Shown here one piece after another: positions 23,650 to 36,319 of a stretch of 64,000 nt of DNA. Numbering within the stretch: the stretch's first letter is position 1; every line of letters starts with the position of its first letter. A program made the position numbers and the translations under genes. The DNA lies in the NCBI GenBank assembly GCA_020746105.1, contig CM036618.1:47088514-47152513 (forward strand). Direction: 5' to 3'. The DNA is from Trogon surrucura (lineage: Eukaryota > Chordata > Aves > Trogoniformes > Trogonidae). The notes under the pieces were generated by a model. The model did not search any database and was not told the origin of the DNA. It was given only the letters and a program-made list of their open reading frames with translations.

Positions 23650-25592
23650 AAATTTAATCAGCAAAGAATACGCATTGAGTAGCTTCCCCATGGCTGAGGT
23701 GAAGGGAATTGTTTAATATCCATTGTCTCATGCTTTACACTGAAGTTCAGAAAACGATGCCTTTTTAAACCGGTGACCAGAGGTCAGGACATGTATTTTC
23801 ATATTGATTTTCACATAGTTTCCTGTGATGGCTCAGAGCCATGATATTTAAATGGTAACGTATGCGGTAAACTTTATGAAGTAAATCAGAAAAAAAAAAT
23901 AGACCACATTTTATAGTTTATAATTTTCTTATGTTTTATTAAGATTATGGTTCTTGACTTTTTCTAAAACTGTCATTTAAAAAAAAAAGAAAAAAGCCAG
24001 GAAGGTGATAGTGATAGCCTCAAATTCAAACTTCTTTCTTTTCATTGTTTCAGTGTTTTCAACATTCTTGCTGCAGATTTGAAAGCTTCTCATCAGTTTC
24101 TCAAGCCACAGATATTGGCTGGTCAGTTCATATTTCCACCCATGCCAAGTTAATTTCCGTCTCTGAAACACCCTGTGAAAAATGTACAAAAGCACAATTG
24201 ATGTTCTGCAAAATCTGTGAATTTGTCGATTCTGTGGTTAGTCCTACATTCTCTTCAATTCTACTTCTACAAATTAAGCTCATTATAAAATGGATTTGAA
24301 CGATCCTAATCCATTAAAAAAGGAAGTGTTGAGCAGACACAACAATGTGATAATCCACATACTGGATTGTCATGATTCAGGGAACATGACAAGTGCATTA
24401 TGTGTTGTCATCAGTCACTATTTATGCCCTCTGGCTCTATTAAATGCTGTCATCAGAATTTATTCATACCCTCCTGGACAGAGAGTCTTCACTAACTAGA
24501 AGCTTAAATGTTAATTTGGAAGTGATCTTTCAGATCAAAGACAAAATAACTTACAGATATCACACATTTAAAAAGAAGCACGTGCCCTTTCTTCAAGTAT
24601 GAGAGTGAAAATGGCATCCCTTGTGGGCTATGATGTCTGCAATGGCAAGTAGCACCAGCTTTGTAGTCTTTTTCCCACCTAGACCTCTAATGTCTCCAAG
24701 CAATCTTGGCTCCTGTAATCAGTGCAGAGAAACAGAACACCCAGGGCCAATTTATCCCGTCATAGACAGGTATGTGACAAAGATGACAGGTATTACTCTC
24801 AGTAGTTACTCTCCCTGGAGAGACCCAGGTGACTGGTTTGGCCATCAAAGTTAGACGGAAAAACATTTGCTCTCATCTCTGCCACTGAGTAAAGACATGT
24901 AAAATCTTGTGAGACTGAATGTTGCTCAGTACTCATTATAAAAAATTGTCCAAAGAAATGGCAGCCATTTCTGTCTTACATCTCTGCCTCTGTGCCTTCC
25001 CTAATTTAAACATCTCTAGCAATGAATCCCTCCAAGTAATTCAGCTATCTAATTTGAAGTTGGATAACAACACTATGTAATGTTTAGCATTAGATTAGCA
25101 ATAGCTATTAAAGTTTGTTCAAGATATTCTGCTCCAAAAATACATTGTTTAACTGAATGTCACAATCAAGCCAGATAGCATCACTTAGAGACGTACTGGT
25201 GTGCCAAATGACATCGTGGGAAATCCCACATCTCTACATTAGCTTGTTTTTAATGTCTGAAACAGATCTAAAACAGAATCAGCAGGCTGTCTCAGTGCAG
25301 AGACACTTAGCAGTGAGGAATAAAGAACAGAACAGCTGAAATATATTGTAGCAAACTGTGTATGTTGTTTAACATGTTGGGGTTTTTTACCTAGATTTAG
25401 GAAAAGCAGGAACTTAAGATTGGAAGAGATAACCCTTCTCAGACAACTGAGTCATGGCTGTCACAGACAACAGGATCAGAGAAGATCTCGTAACAAACTG
25501 ATTTTGTCAATAATGATTTTACTTCTACTGTTATTGAATGCTGTCCCAGGACATCAATGTCTTGGGAGGCAAAAACCACCTTCCAGTTATTG
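23650..25592. other. Unique AT-rich DNA, no supported gene
   Basis: No gene or repeat recognised. A near-palindrome around 25545-25566 (arms CCAGGACAT / ATGTCTTGG, one mismatch, 2-nt centre) lies just before LTR C. Confidence 0.5.
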
Positions 25593-25597
25593 GCCTT

Positions 25598-26586
25598 TGT
25601 CATGGGTTTGAGTCTGATGGGCTTTTTTTGGTAAAAAAAGCAGGGGATAGACTTGTGCAAAACTTCAAGAGCCTCCTCCACCTCCAGGTGGGAGTTGGAC
25701 CTGTCTCTGGCCAGGGCCAGGCCAATCAGTGCCTCTGCCATCAAGGTGTTTAAGAGGTAACCCCATTGTTCTTTCTTTCTTTTTTGGTTTCAACTTGTTT
25801 TTAGCTGTCCCGTCTTTAGTGTTGGGGAGCTTTTCTGTTGGAGGAGGGGGAGGTGAGAGGAGAACAAAGGAACATCAACCTGGGAAGAAAGAGAGGGAGA
25901 AGAGTCCCTGAGGAGAAGGAGAGGGAAAAGCCTGCTGGAGTAGGACCTTCCTCCACAGCCCATGGTGGCTGAGATGGTAGGAAGGTGATTGCCTGCCAGC
26001 TGAGGGACTGACGATGGCGAGAACATCCAGGATGCATCAGCACATGTAGAGCCCCATGCGAGAGGGAAGAGAGACCAAGCATCAGCAAGCGATGTGCCTG
26101 AAGCGATCTGTGGCCCCGATGGACTCACGAGGAGGCAGAGGATTGCCTTCTGTGAGGTAGACACCACACAGCAGGAAGGAGAGACTGTGAGGAGCCCTCT
26201 TTCTCAAGGAGGAGCTGCCACGGACAATGAGTAATGGCCAGATGGACTGTCCCCTCCACCCCCTGCGCCCTTGCGCTGATGAGGGGAGGAGGTAGCCGGG
26301 GAGATGGGAGGGGTGTGAGGAGGGATGAAGAGTACTTAAGCTCAGGTCATATTTAGGTCATATCAGGTCATATCTTATCTTCCTAATTCATAAAGGGTGG
26401 TAGTGAATTAAATCCATGTTTTTCTCCCCAGGTCACTTTGTTTCTTTACCTGTCATCTTAAATGGTAGGTTATTACTCTGTCTATCCTTAATCTCAAACC
26501 CTTGAGCCTTTTTAGTTGAATTGTCTCCCCCACATCACTGTTGAAATGGGAGTGGCTCTTTGGCCCAGTTGGCTTGAACTACAACA
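25598..26586 (+). mobile_element. Solo LTR C, perfect 5-bp TSD, with hormone-type half-site array
   Basis: A 989-bp element beginning TGTCATGGGTTTGAG and ending CTTGAACTACAACA. It is flanked by exact GCCTT duplications (25593-25597 and 26587-26591). The U3 part contains a long purine-rich region (about 25843-25935) and a GC-richer section near 26240-26310. A putative polyadenylation signal ATTAAA lies at 26407-26412, leaving about 170 bp of R/U5. Upstream of that signal are three AGGTCA half-sites, listed separately. No gag/pol/env sequence is present on either side. The 5-bp duplication again suggests an ERVL-like integrase. The family is unlike LTRs A and B. Confidence 0.87.
26344..26370 (+). 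promoter_or_regulatory. Three AGGTCA half-sites (DR5 then DR4) in LTR C
   Basis: AGGTCA occurs at 26344-26349, 26355-26360 and 26365-26370, all on the same strand. The spacers of 5 and 4 bp are the spacings preferred by retinoic-acid (DR5) and thyroid-hormone/LXR-type (DR4) receptor heterodimers with RXR. The array lies in the region of LTR C just before the polyadenylation signal, about where promoter or R sequences are expected. It may be a chance tandem repeat of 'aggtcatat'. Binding is inferred only from the half-site pattern. Confidence 0.55.
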
Positions 26587-26591
26587 GCCTT

Positions 26592-29500
26592 TAATACCCC
26601 CAGACTGTAGTCTACAGATTTGCTCTTGCACCAGTTTTGGCTTTTAGCTTAATCAGTCCTTTGCCCTTTCTGCTGTATTTGATACTGACTTATAGAGCCC
26701 AAGCATATATTTCTGAGCTTTTTTTTTTTTTTTTAAAAAAAAAACAAATTTAGGTGAATTTTCATAGTTCTCCTTTCTTCTTCTTCTAGTAATTTTTTTT
26801 TTTTTCTTCTTTTTCCAACCTCAATATCTTATTTTTCCTGGAAACAGCTGATGAGAGTTGTATTTCAGGCCTTGTCATGAGCCTGGAGAATGGCATTAGC
26901 ATTTCCCTCTTTTCCTGGGAAAGGCAGAACCTTAAATGTATTACAGCTGTGTTTGATTCTCATGCAGCTTTAGACTATTGCTAGCCTGCAACAATCCCAG
27001 GAGTTTTTCCTCTCTTGTTTTTGACTGAGAGCAATGTTTCCTAATTATAAAAATATACTAATAAGAGAAAAATTCTGTCTTTGTGCTATTAAATGAGACC
27101 ATATTTTTATTGCTCTAGTCCCTTCTCCATTCTTCATCTTATTCTTTCTGTATGTCCTTCACATCAGCCACATCTCCTCTGCATATGCCATTAGGAATCC
27201 CAGTGACACACTCCTACACTTCGCCCCAGCTCTCTAGGGGAAAATATGAAATTTGGTTGGCCTCGCTATTACTCCCTAAATCTTCCACGTTATTCTATTT
27301 TCTCCTGAAACTTTTTTTCAGGAAACTTGTTTCTTATCAACACCACCTATTACCATCCACATTTTAACTATTTTCTCATTTTGTAATTTTTGAACTCATA
27401 AGTTTTTTCTTTAGCTGACTTAATAAATTGCAACATGCTAACTTATAAAGTCTGATAACACAAAATCTCTGATGTGGATATCTATGCAGATGTTTCAAGA
27501 ATTTTCTGCTGGTGAGTCTGCATTCAGTTGCAAATTCATGTTCTCCAAATGGAGAACCAGAATGCAAATAATAAATCTTCTGACACTTACTTGCAATTGT
27601 TATTTTAGGAAATGCAATCTTAGCACTCGTTGTTATTAAAACACCTGCTGTTATTAAAAATCAAGTTAATCTGAAAAGTTATGGTAAGTGAAATTGTATT
27701 TGATTCTCTCTTCTGTAAAATAATCTTTCTTAAAAATATAAAGTCAGACTAATGCATCTGACCGGAGTTGTCTGCATCCATTTCCCCCCTCCACACAAAG
27801 TCAGTAATTCTCCCAGCAGCTGATTGAGCAAAATCAGTAGTTTTACATAAAATTCTTGCTAGCAGAACAGAAGTTTTAAGGACCAGTTTTTCCAGGTTGC
27901 TGCAATGAAGATTATAGGGTACTTCTGTCTGACACTGAACTCTAGCAGCATTTTCCTTACCATTTTCTTTTTAATTGTTTAACAACATATCTCAAATCCA
28001 TCTATTATTCCCTAGGAGTGAAATTCATTCACAAAAGGAGGGCCAGCCGAAAGTCACTGAGTCAGTAATTTTTAAGTTAAATCTCACTGTGTAGACATAT
28101 ATTACATGCAAGTTTCATTAGGACTTTTAGTTATATTCTCTCAGAAAATCACAGATAATATAATTTTAATTCACACTTAAAAATCTTTGTCCATAGCTGG
28201 CAGACTTGCAAAAAAACCTGGGGAGCTGAAATTCCAAGAATCTTTTTTTATCCTATTCCATCATCAACAAAACCTTTGCTACTGGAAAATAACTAACTTT
28301 GTACTTAATTAGAGAGATAATCTAGCTTTCTCTTTCTTAGAAGAGTTGACTCGAATGCTAATAAAATTAAAATGTATGCATGAGAAAACATGTTCAATAA
28401 AGAAAGGAGACCAAGTCAGAAGCAGAGCCACTGAGTACTTTAGTGGAAAGTGAGAATTTGACATGGTTATTTTTCAAAATGTAGCTGTGTTTTAAATGCA
28501 CATTCATCTACAGAATATGAGGTTTGTGGCTGTCTTTTTTAGTGTTGGTAACTAATACATTATTTTTTTTTAACACACTATTTCCAAATTCTTGTGTATA
28601 AATGTTCATACTCATAGATTTGAATGCTTGCAATTTTCTCAAGAAAATACGGTTTAAATTATTTTCTTCAAGTCATTGTCTATGTCTATTCCCTCTGTCT
28701 CTCATACTTTTATTTCAGTTTAGACAAAGGCTTTTCACTAGAGGAAAAAAAAAAATCTTTGTTCCTTCTCAATTCCTTCTATTCTGTTATTTTAGAGACT
28801 TTATAACTAAGTTTTAGAAGCTCAGTGATTTCTTTTTTCTTTTCATTCATACATTTAAAAGTCATATTGCCAATATGTTCACTTCAGACATAAGGTTTCC
28901 ACATTTTTTCCTGCATTCAGATTATAAGGTACGATGTTCTTGAGGGTACCAGGCATGGGATTTCTTGGAGTTTCATGAGAAGTTTACTAAAGCTCAGGGG
29001 ATGACAGACACTTAGCCCTAGGTTGGCCTTTGGAAATCTTTCCCTTAGATGCACAGTATGTAGGAACGGAATCCGTCTATTACTCCTTGCAGAGTGTCAT
29101 TAGCCTTATTCTGTCATATTTCTTTATGTTAAATTTGCACTGCGGGTAAAAGCCACTTTTTCAAGACACATGCTTATGTATTTGGAGTTTGTGATAGTAT
29201 CAACCATTTAAAAGCAAATTCTTTGTTATATTGAATAAGAAATCTCTTGCTGAAAATAAGAGACTAGAAGTTATTTTCTCGCATAAAGGATGGCTGGGTC
29301 AGATTTTATGATCAAAAAAACTTTAGCAACTTCAGTAATTTACCTTCTCGGTATAGAACAAAAATATCTTGAGGTATTAATTCTTGCCATGTGAAAATCC
29401 TCGACTGCCACTAAGGCTCTCTTTCCAGAGTTAAGATACTGGAAAAAACAATGAATCCTAGGAAGCTGCTGTAAATGGGCAAAGTTAAATTAAAAGAATC

Positions 29501-30410
29501 TGAAGTAGAAGTTGAGTTTTCAAAGGAGAAAAAGACTGTATTTCAACTGTTCTTAAAATAATCCTGTAAAATATTATAATGCCTGGCTGGTACCATAGTT
29601 GCAGTTTAAAGTTTAGTCTGGTTTTTACGTGTGCTAGTGGAAAGATTGCTGCCAATTATAATGGAAACCAAGGAAGACGGCATATATTTTGGTTTCTGTG
29701 TATACATTTGAAGTCAATCACGCACTTAAGTGCTTTCTCATAACAGAAAAGGCTAAGCAGCCATATTGCTATCTGCAGTCATACATTATTTTTTTTAATA
29801 AGAAGTAAATGCCAATGGAATATGGAAAACTTGCTTTCCTTGTCTTTGTGGAGAATTCACAAAGTGCAGTCATAACTTATTTTTCCAGCAATAAATCCTG
29901 CTGAGAAAATATTCAGTTTTATACCTTATTGTGAACAGAATGAGGATATTTCGAACTAAGACTGCTCAACAGAAAATCCCAATCAGAAAGGGAAGGATGA
30001 TGACCTCTGCAGCATCGATAGCCTGGTAATGGTACCATCCACTCTGCGATCTGTTAAACAAGCCTGGTGTACCGTTCTGGCGGGAAGGCTGAAAATCACT
30101 CATTCTTCAGTGACTTCAGGACTTTGTTCAGTAGTAGTAAGAGAAAATAAATTATTAGTGGATTAATAATTTGAATATCTTTACTGTTATTGTTTATCTG
30201 AGTTTCATAAAAAACTTTCACCAAAAGATTGTACATTCGGGACTGTACGTAAAATAACAAGATGATGTTGGTTTACAGAATGAGATCAATGATGTAATAA
30301 CTTCATTATATTTTAAACAAATTCCTAATCATCCAAGATACACCACTTTGACATCACAGTACTTATTCTACTCTCAGAAAGCCAACTGTTCATTTTTTCT
30401 CTTGTCTGAA
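26592..30410. other. Unique AT-rich DNA, no supported gene
   Basis: Long unique stretch with simple-sequence features only: a T16-A10 block at 26719-26744 that could form a short hairpin, and T-rich tracts near 26792-26810. The open frames are short and unrecognised. Confidence 0.55.
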
Positions 30411-31053
30411 GTGGTCTTGGTAGACAAGAGGTTGAAGACAATCAGTGCACCCTTGAAGCGAAGAAGGTCAAAGGCATCCAGTGTTACGTTAGGCAGAGTA
30501 TTACCAGCAGGACAACAGAGGTGATTCCTCCCCTCTGCTTAGGCCCGGTGACACATCTGCAGTGCTGGGTCCACAACTAGACTCCCAAGTACAAGAGAGA
30601 CAAAGACTTACTGGAGTTAGTGAAGAGACTGACATCTGTCATATGAGGGGCTGAAAGAACTGGGGTTGTTCAACCTGGAAAAGGGAAGGCTCAGGGGAAT
30701 GTGAACAATGTTTGTACATACTTGGTTGCAGGGAAGTGAAGATGCATCAACCAGACTCTCCTCAACGGTGTCCAGTGACAGGACAACAGGTGACAGGCAC
30801 AATCTGAAGCACAAGAAAATCCATCCAAACACAAGAGAGAAATTTTCCCTGTGAGGGTGATTAAATCCGGGACCCAGGTTGCCCTGAGGGGTTGAGGAGT
30901 CTCTAAGTATCTCCATCTCTTTGAATCTCTCCTAGAGATGCTAAAAAAACCCAACCAAGCCACCTACTCTAGCAGAGCCTTCTTTGGGAGGGATGTTTGA
31001 CTGAGTGATCTTCAGAGGTCTTTTCCTACCTCATCTGTTCCACAATTTCTTGA
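30411..31053 (+). mobile_element. CR1 LINE 3' part, old and diverged
   Basis: CR1 C-terminal coding and 3' UTR landmarks appear in order: 'tggtcttggtagacaagagg', 'agtattaccagcaggacaa', 'aagtacaagagagacaaaga', 'aagaactggggttgttcaac', 'gtgtccagtgacaggacaac', 'tccctgtgagggtga', 'caggttgccctgagg', 'gatcttcagaggtctttt'. It ends in a degenerate tail ('tctgttccacaatttct'). Many substitutions and small indels point to an old insertion. The frame is broken and no product is expected. It belongs to a different, older subfamily than the copies at 15.9, 22.2 and 44.9 kb. Confidence 0.88.
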
Positions 31054-34000
31054 ACATATAAAATGTGAGATGATGTTAGATCTATTTCTTTTTAAAATTC
31101 AAAATGACATCTACTCCATTTTGAGATGCCCAAAGTTATGAGAAACTTACAGCTTTCTCAGCTGGAAGTTATACCTGAGGACAGATGCAGAAGCATGCAA
31201 TCCATTTCTTCAACAGCTCCAGCCATTGCAGCAAAACTGTCTTCTTCCCCATACACCTACTTTCCACACCACACTGAGCAACATCAAAGCCTATAAAGAT
31301 CCTTAATTCTCTCTATATCCAAGCATATATGTCTTTCAAGATCCTTAATTGTCTATATATGTAATCCTGTATTTCCTCAAGTAAAGATGGTATATTTTTC
31401 CTTAGATCATTTTTTTCTGGCAGTTCACATGCATGACTGTAGCCTGAGTCTCTGCATTACTTGCCTAGCGCAACCTTAGGTTGGCACAATCTGAACTAGT
31501 ACATAAAGGCATTCTGCTCAAAATAATTTAGTAAGCCCTGCTGAAAAGTCCAGCAACTTGAGATAAGGCACTTAAGAACAATACTGCCCTGCAGTTACAC
31601 CCATAGCCTACTTTAAATTCCTACTTGCTCCTTTGGACAGGTTTCTTAATGGATTCAGAAGATTTCTGGATGCCCCAAATTCTTATGTAATTGCTTCAAA
31701 CAAGTTTGCATAAATTTCAAATTTCTACTCTTGAATTATTGTCTTTGGACTTGTCAGGTCAGGGCTCTTTACCCAAATGCCTCTTCCTTTTTTCTTCTTC
31801 CCGTGTTCTCTTAAGTTTTATTTTCTTTCATACTGTGTAAAATAACTTCTTTGAATGACAACAAAAAAATGGATTAAAATGTGTCAGTCATTTTCAGAAT
31901 TCATTCATTAGGAAAGAAGTTTCACATCCAAGCGAAAGCGTCAGTGGTATATTTCTCAGTGCTATGCTCCTTTCCAACTCTGGAAATTTAAATTTCTCAG
32001 ACTGCAGCCAGCTGCCTTGCCCTGTCCATAGCTGAACCAGCCAGCTCATCCCTGATGCTCCTACCAGAGATTTCTGCCTCCTCAGTCGTAACTGCAGGTT
32101 TCATTCCTCACTTCCCTGCATCTTGCCAAAAGATCAGGGTTAAAAAACTTTACTATTAAAAAATGTAAATGAATGCCTCCCAATACAACAGAACCAGCCA
32201 ATGGAGGTGATTAAGCATGTGGCACTTGCAGACCTCTGAGAAAAGTAACCTTAGGCAGGGAGGAGGTGATGGGCAGCCAAATTGGTGACTGTTCCAGTGG
32301 AAGGGATTGGGATAGTTTCTCCTCGATGGACTGGAGGGGAGAAAAAACAGCATTTGCTCAGAGTCCTCTGTGAATAAAAGTCCAGGCAAACTGGGCAAAT
32401 GCAGTCAGTTCAGAAGTATTGTACTTATCCATTTTGAGGAAACTTTGCACATGGATTCACATATTTTGACTTTGCAGGTAGTGGCAGAATGAAAATCCTG
32501 GAACTTCTGATAGTTTGTGATGCTGAGCACCTTAAAGCAAATAAGGTGACACATATGAAAACATCTGCTGAGAGGTGAATTGAGGTCAGGCTACCAGACA
32601 GTTTCCGTGTGTTGTTGAAAGCTATTACTGCTTTACTCTTTTCTCCAGACATGGCATAACTAGAGTAATTCTAAAAAAGTTTTTCCCTTCAAAAAGAAAA
32701 CATAAACATCTAGAAGATTGGTCCAAGGTAAAATTAAGATCTATCAGTCTGTAAAGGTAGTAAACACTATTTATCACTCACTGCAATAAAGCTCAAAATC
32801 TGGCATCTTATTTTTGGCTGTGAAGGCTTTTATTTGTTTGTATTAACCATTATGTGCCCACACATTACTACGTCTTCCTATTCTTAATCTTTAGTAGAGG
32901 GAACTGACAGTTTTTTGGATTCATAACAGCTTTGACTCATAACTGGTGATACGCTGCAAATTATCAAATCCTTAACTGACCTGAGCTGCATGCAAAATGT
33001 TGTATATGGCTGTATATGGTTTGGGACAAGTAATGAAAGAAAAAATAAGGGGGTCTCAGATGATTTGAGGGATGCTTACTTAGAAAATAGCAATAAGAGA
33101 AGTAAGTATTTTGAGTTAAGCAGAGGCTGTTACTTTGGACTCATTTTTTTCTCTTGCTCTCCTTTGGGTATGGCACATTTTATTTATTTCATGAGAAATG
33201 GAGAAGCAGGAGGAGGAGATGGCAGAGTTCCAACTTCAGAGTGCCCATGTAGTTACACTGCATTCATTACAAATTCCCTTGGGCAGCACAGATTAATTTA
33301 TTCCAGGCCTACTAAATCCAGGAGACTTATCCGGTGTTCCTATGATCACAGAAGTAATTTCATGATCATCATCTTTGCTTTCTAAGAAAGACAACAAAGA
33401 CAAAAATTATTGCAGAGGTGAGATGGAGACAGGTGAATGGGTGGTGCCAGAGATATTCTTCCTGGATGGAGGATGCTGCCTCCCTCCCAGGGGTGCTGGG
33501 AATGTCAATCCCTCAAAGAAGCAGGTGATAATAAGCCCTTCTCTTTAGGATTTCTGGCTTCTGCAGTTTCTGGGTTTTGGCACAGAACTTTCCTCCTTTG
33601 ACACATGTAAATCTCGTAGGATAGTCTGTGAGGAAGATTGTGACTTTTTGTGCATAATTCATTTTTCTGACTATATTAGCCTGAGAAATGGTGAAGAAGA
33701 AAGTTAATTTAAAAAAAGAAAAGGAAACAGAGTTTGGCTTAGAATTTTCCTCATGGATGAAATTCAGCTAAAGGTTTCTAATTTCTCTAAGATTATCTAC
33801 CGGTATATTGACATAACTGCCTTTTATTAATTTGGGTTCATTTTTAAAAACTGGGTAGTTTCACTTAAAATAATGTTTCTTCAAAAGAAAAAACAAGTTT
33901 CTGTGGATAATCTAGGGTTTTTTTTTCTTGTCAGAGTAGTTCCAAAGAATGTTTATCAATATGGTGATAAGTGTTTTGTAAATGTAAATGTAAATATGTA

Positions 34001-34442
34001 GATATAATTATAAATATATATATATGTAAAAATACCTCTAGTTTTCACTCAGCATCACTTTAGAAGTCAATAGCACACACCATGTATAATTCACTGCAGT
34101 CTAGCATGCTTTTACTTTTCTCCCAAGGTGTTGAAGGACTCCACATTTTACTTCCTTGAAAACATCATACCCTCCTCAAACAGGATTTCTTCATCAGGTT
34201 GGAGAAGAGGGCTGAAACATCTGCTTTTTCCTAAGGAATCACATGCTTGACACCCTGATTCTTTACAGACACATTTCTACACAGGCTCTGTTGTTTTATA
34301 GGACATTAAACCCAAGGCTTCAGATGACTACATCCTGCTTCCCCAGTTCCCCACAAAAAGGGGCTGCTAAGAGCAGTCATGCAGCTCCACATTTTTTCCG
34401 TCTACTGTCCTGATACAATTCCCTTCTCACCTATGGAGCTCT
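31054..34442. other. Unique AT-rich DNA, no supported gene
   Basis: No gene or mobile element recognised. Open frames reach 131 codons (32990-33385, plus) without any recognisable domain. Microsatellite-like sequence lies at 33978-34026 (listed separately). Confidence 0.55.
33978..34026. repeat. GTAAAT x3 and TA-rich microsatellite
   Basis: Three perfect GTAAAT units at 33978-33995 are followed by a degenerate AT stretch and an alternating TA run ending near 34025. It is an ordinary short simple repeat. Confidence 0.85.
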
Positions 34443-34579
34443 GATCTAGTTAAAGATGTCCCTGCTCACTGCAAAGAGGTTGGACTAGATGACCTTTAAA
34501 GGTCCGTTCCAGCCCAACACATTCTGTGATTCTATGATGATTCTATGAATCTGTGATTCTGTGATTCTCTGATTCTATG
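34443..34579 (+). mobile_element. CR1 LINE 3' tail with expanded octamer repeats
   Basis: About 60 bp of CR1 3' UTR ('gaggttggactagatgacct', 'tttaaaggtccgttccagcc') is followed by an irregular array of 'attctgtg/attctatg'-type units from about 34520 to 34579. The tail is longer than in the other copies here and looks like microsatellite expansion of the CR1 terminal repeat. There is no coding sequence. Confidence 0.9.
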
Positions 34580-36319
34580 TCATGCAGGGTTGCACCAAAT
34601 CACTACAAGAAGGGCATGCCACCAGGTGGTGCTGCTGAACACAGTTTTCCACATCTTTATCCCTTGTGCGAAATAGTCTAAATATCTACCCAACAACTGC
34701 TTTGAGCTTGCTCAGTTTTGTAAAGAAGGCATTCTCTACGGAATGAAGAGAGTAGGAGGGTGTCCTCTCTGCCTGGTTACCTGCGAAGAATCAATACCTG
34801 AGCCAAATTGCCTTATATGTGAGCATTTTTGAAAGGTGGAATGTACAATGTAACCACCACTCTCCCCGGCAAAGTAAACACATTTCACTACTGTATCTGC
34901 CAAGCCAAGCTGGTTTGCAGGGTCCAGCCTTTACCTTCTCTTTGGCAGAGGGGTAGCAATGAGCTTGAATACTGAGTTTGGAATAAAGGATAACAAAATA
35001 AAATATTTCTCAATAAGTTTCTCCTACTCAGATATGATTTAAAAGGAAGACTGGAGGAACTGGAATAAGGACAACAGTTGCCATCTCTAGAAAAAACATC
35101 GACTGCACTTTTTTTTTGGCTTTGCATTCTTGTATGATTCCTCTAGATACTCCTACTGCTCAAATGTGCCTGAGAATGAAAAAGCAATATAATCCCAGTG
35201 TTACATAATAAATCTCAGGTTTACTCCCCAAGTTCTTTCTATCTGCAAAATATCTAATTGAATAGAGGTATTATTAATTCTGAAGTGTTTGCTAGTATTG
35301 CATGGGGTGAGGAATATTTATTGAAAACATAGTACCAAATGTTAATAAATGCCTCTGTGACTTTTACCTTTTTTTTCATTTGTGAATTGGTGCTTTAAAC
35401 CGTCTTGGCTCATTTGTACATTTCTTGAGGTATTGTTTTCACAGCAAGCAAATTTTTTATTGCTTGAGTCTATGTTTTTTGTATTGCCATTGGCTAGAAG
35501 AAATAACACCTTATGTAAAAAATATAAAATCCATTTCTAGTGATCTTTTCTCAGAGAAAAGGTTTCAAAGATATTGAGAGATATTTTTATACCATACTTA
35601 ATATTTTGAGATAAATATGAAAGGTTATTCAGATATTCATCAACATGTTTGCCTTCTTTTTCTCCTTCAGTTTGATTTTTCTTATTTATGCCTCAGAACA
35701 TTTATGATTTTACCAACAAAGAACTTGCAAGAATGCACATGGGAAGTAATGAGAGGCTATTTTTCTTGCTGACATGGAGTCAAAGATATATCCTCGGTAT
35801 TTATCGACATACTTTTCTGCAGAGCAGCAGTCATACACAACAGAACATCAGAGCCAAGGACTCTAGTGCTGTGTGCAAGAAACAACTCCTCCTCTTTGCC
35901 ACTTTTCCTTTCTTTCTGGAATCATAAGCTTTTTCCATTATGTCTCTATCTGGCAATTTCATGGAAGTTCCTTCTCAGAAGTTCTTTATTTATTTCTCCT
36001 TTTTTCCTTTCAGTGTTGATTTGTATTTAAACTGGCAGCATGCTACTGCTCCATGTTAAGGAAATCAGTGCATACCTGGAAAATGAAAAAGGCTCATGAA
36101 AAACAGGTCTGTAGCCTTGAAGAGAATGCCTAGAGTCAGAACCCACTTCATCTAACCACCTGTCCACCTGCTCACACAATTTAGGAAAAATATCTTGGCT
36201 TTGGGTCATAAGCTCTGTCTGGCCAGCTGGCCAGCTGGCCAGCTGGCTGTGTCAGCAAGCTACCATCTTCAGATGGGCGCGCCCAAAATAACAACATACA
36301 AGTATATTCTACCTGCTCA
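34580..36319. other. Unique AT-rich DNA with an 8-bp E-box tandem
   Basis: No gene recognised. Near the right end are the CAGCTG tandem (36221-36247) and a 10-bp palindrome GGGCGCGCCC (36275-36284), both listed or discussed elsewhere. Confidence 0.5.
36221..36247. repeat. Tandem GGCCAGCT repeat (three E-boxes, 8-bp period)
   Basis: Three perfect GGCCAGCT units and a partial fourth. This places palindromic CAGCTG E-boxes at 36224-36229, 36232-36237 and 36240-36245. The unit is self-complementary, so the tract can also extrude as a hairpin. CAGCTG is the core recognised by class-A bHLH dimers. Regulatory use is speculative, and replication slippage explains the structure equally well. Confidence 0.8.

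Noticed and set aside
25545-25566. Near-palindrome just upstream of LTR C
   Set aside because: The arms are short and imperfect, and it lies about 30 bp outside the LTR and its target duplication, so it is not part of the element.
32990-33385. 131-codon plus-strand open frame
   Set aside because: No domain or family pattern, and no conserved exon boundaries.
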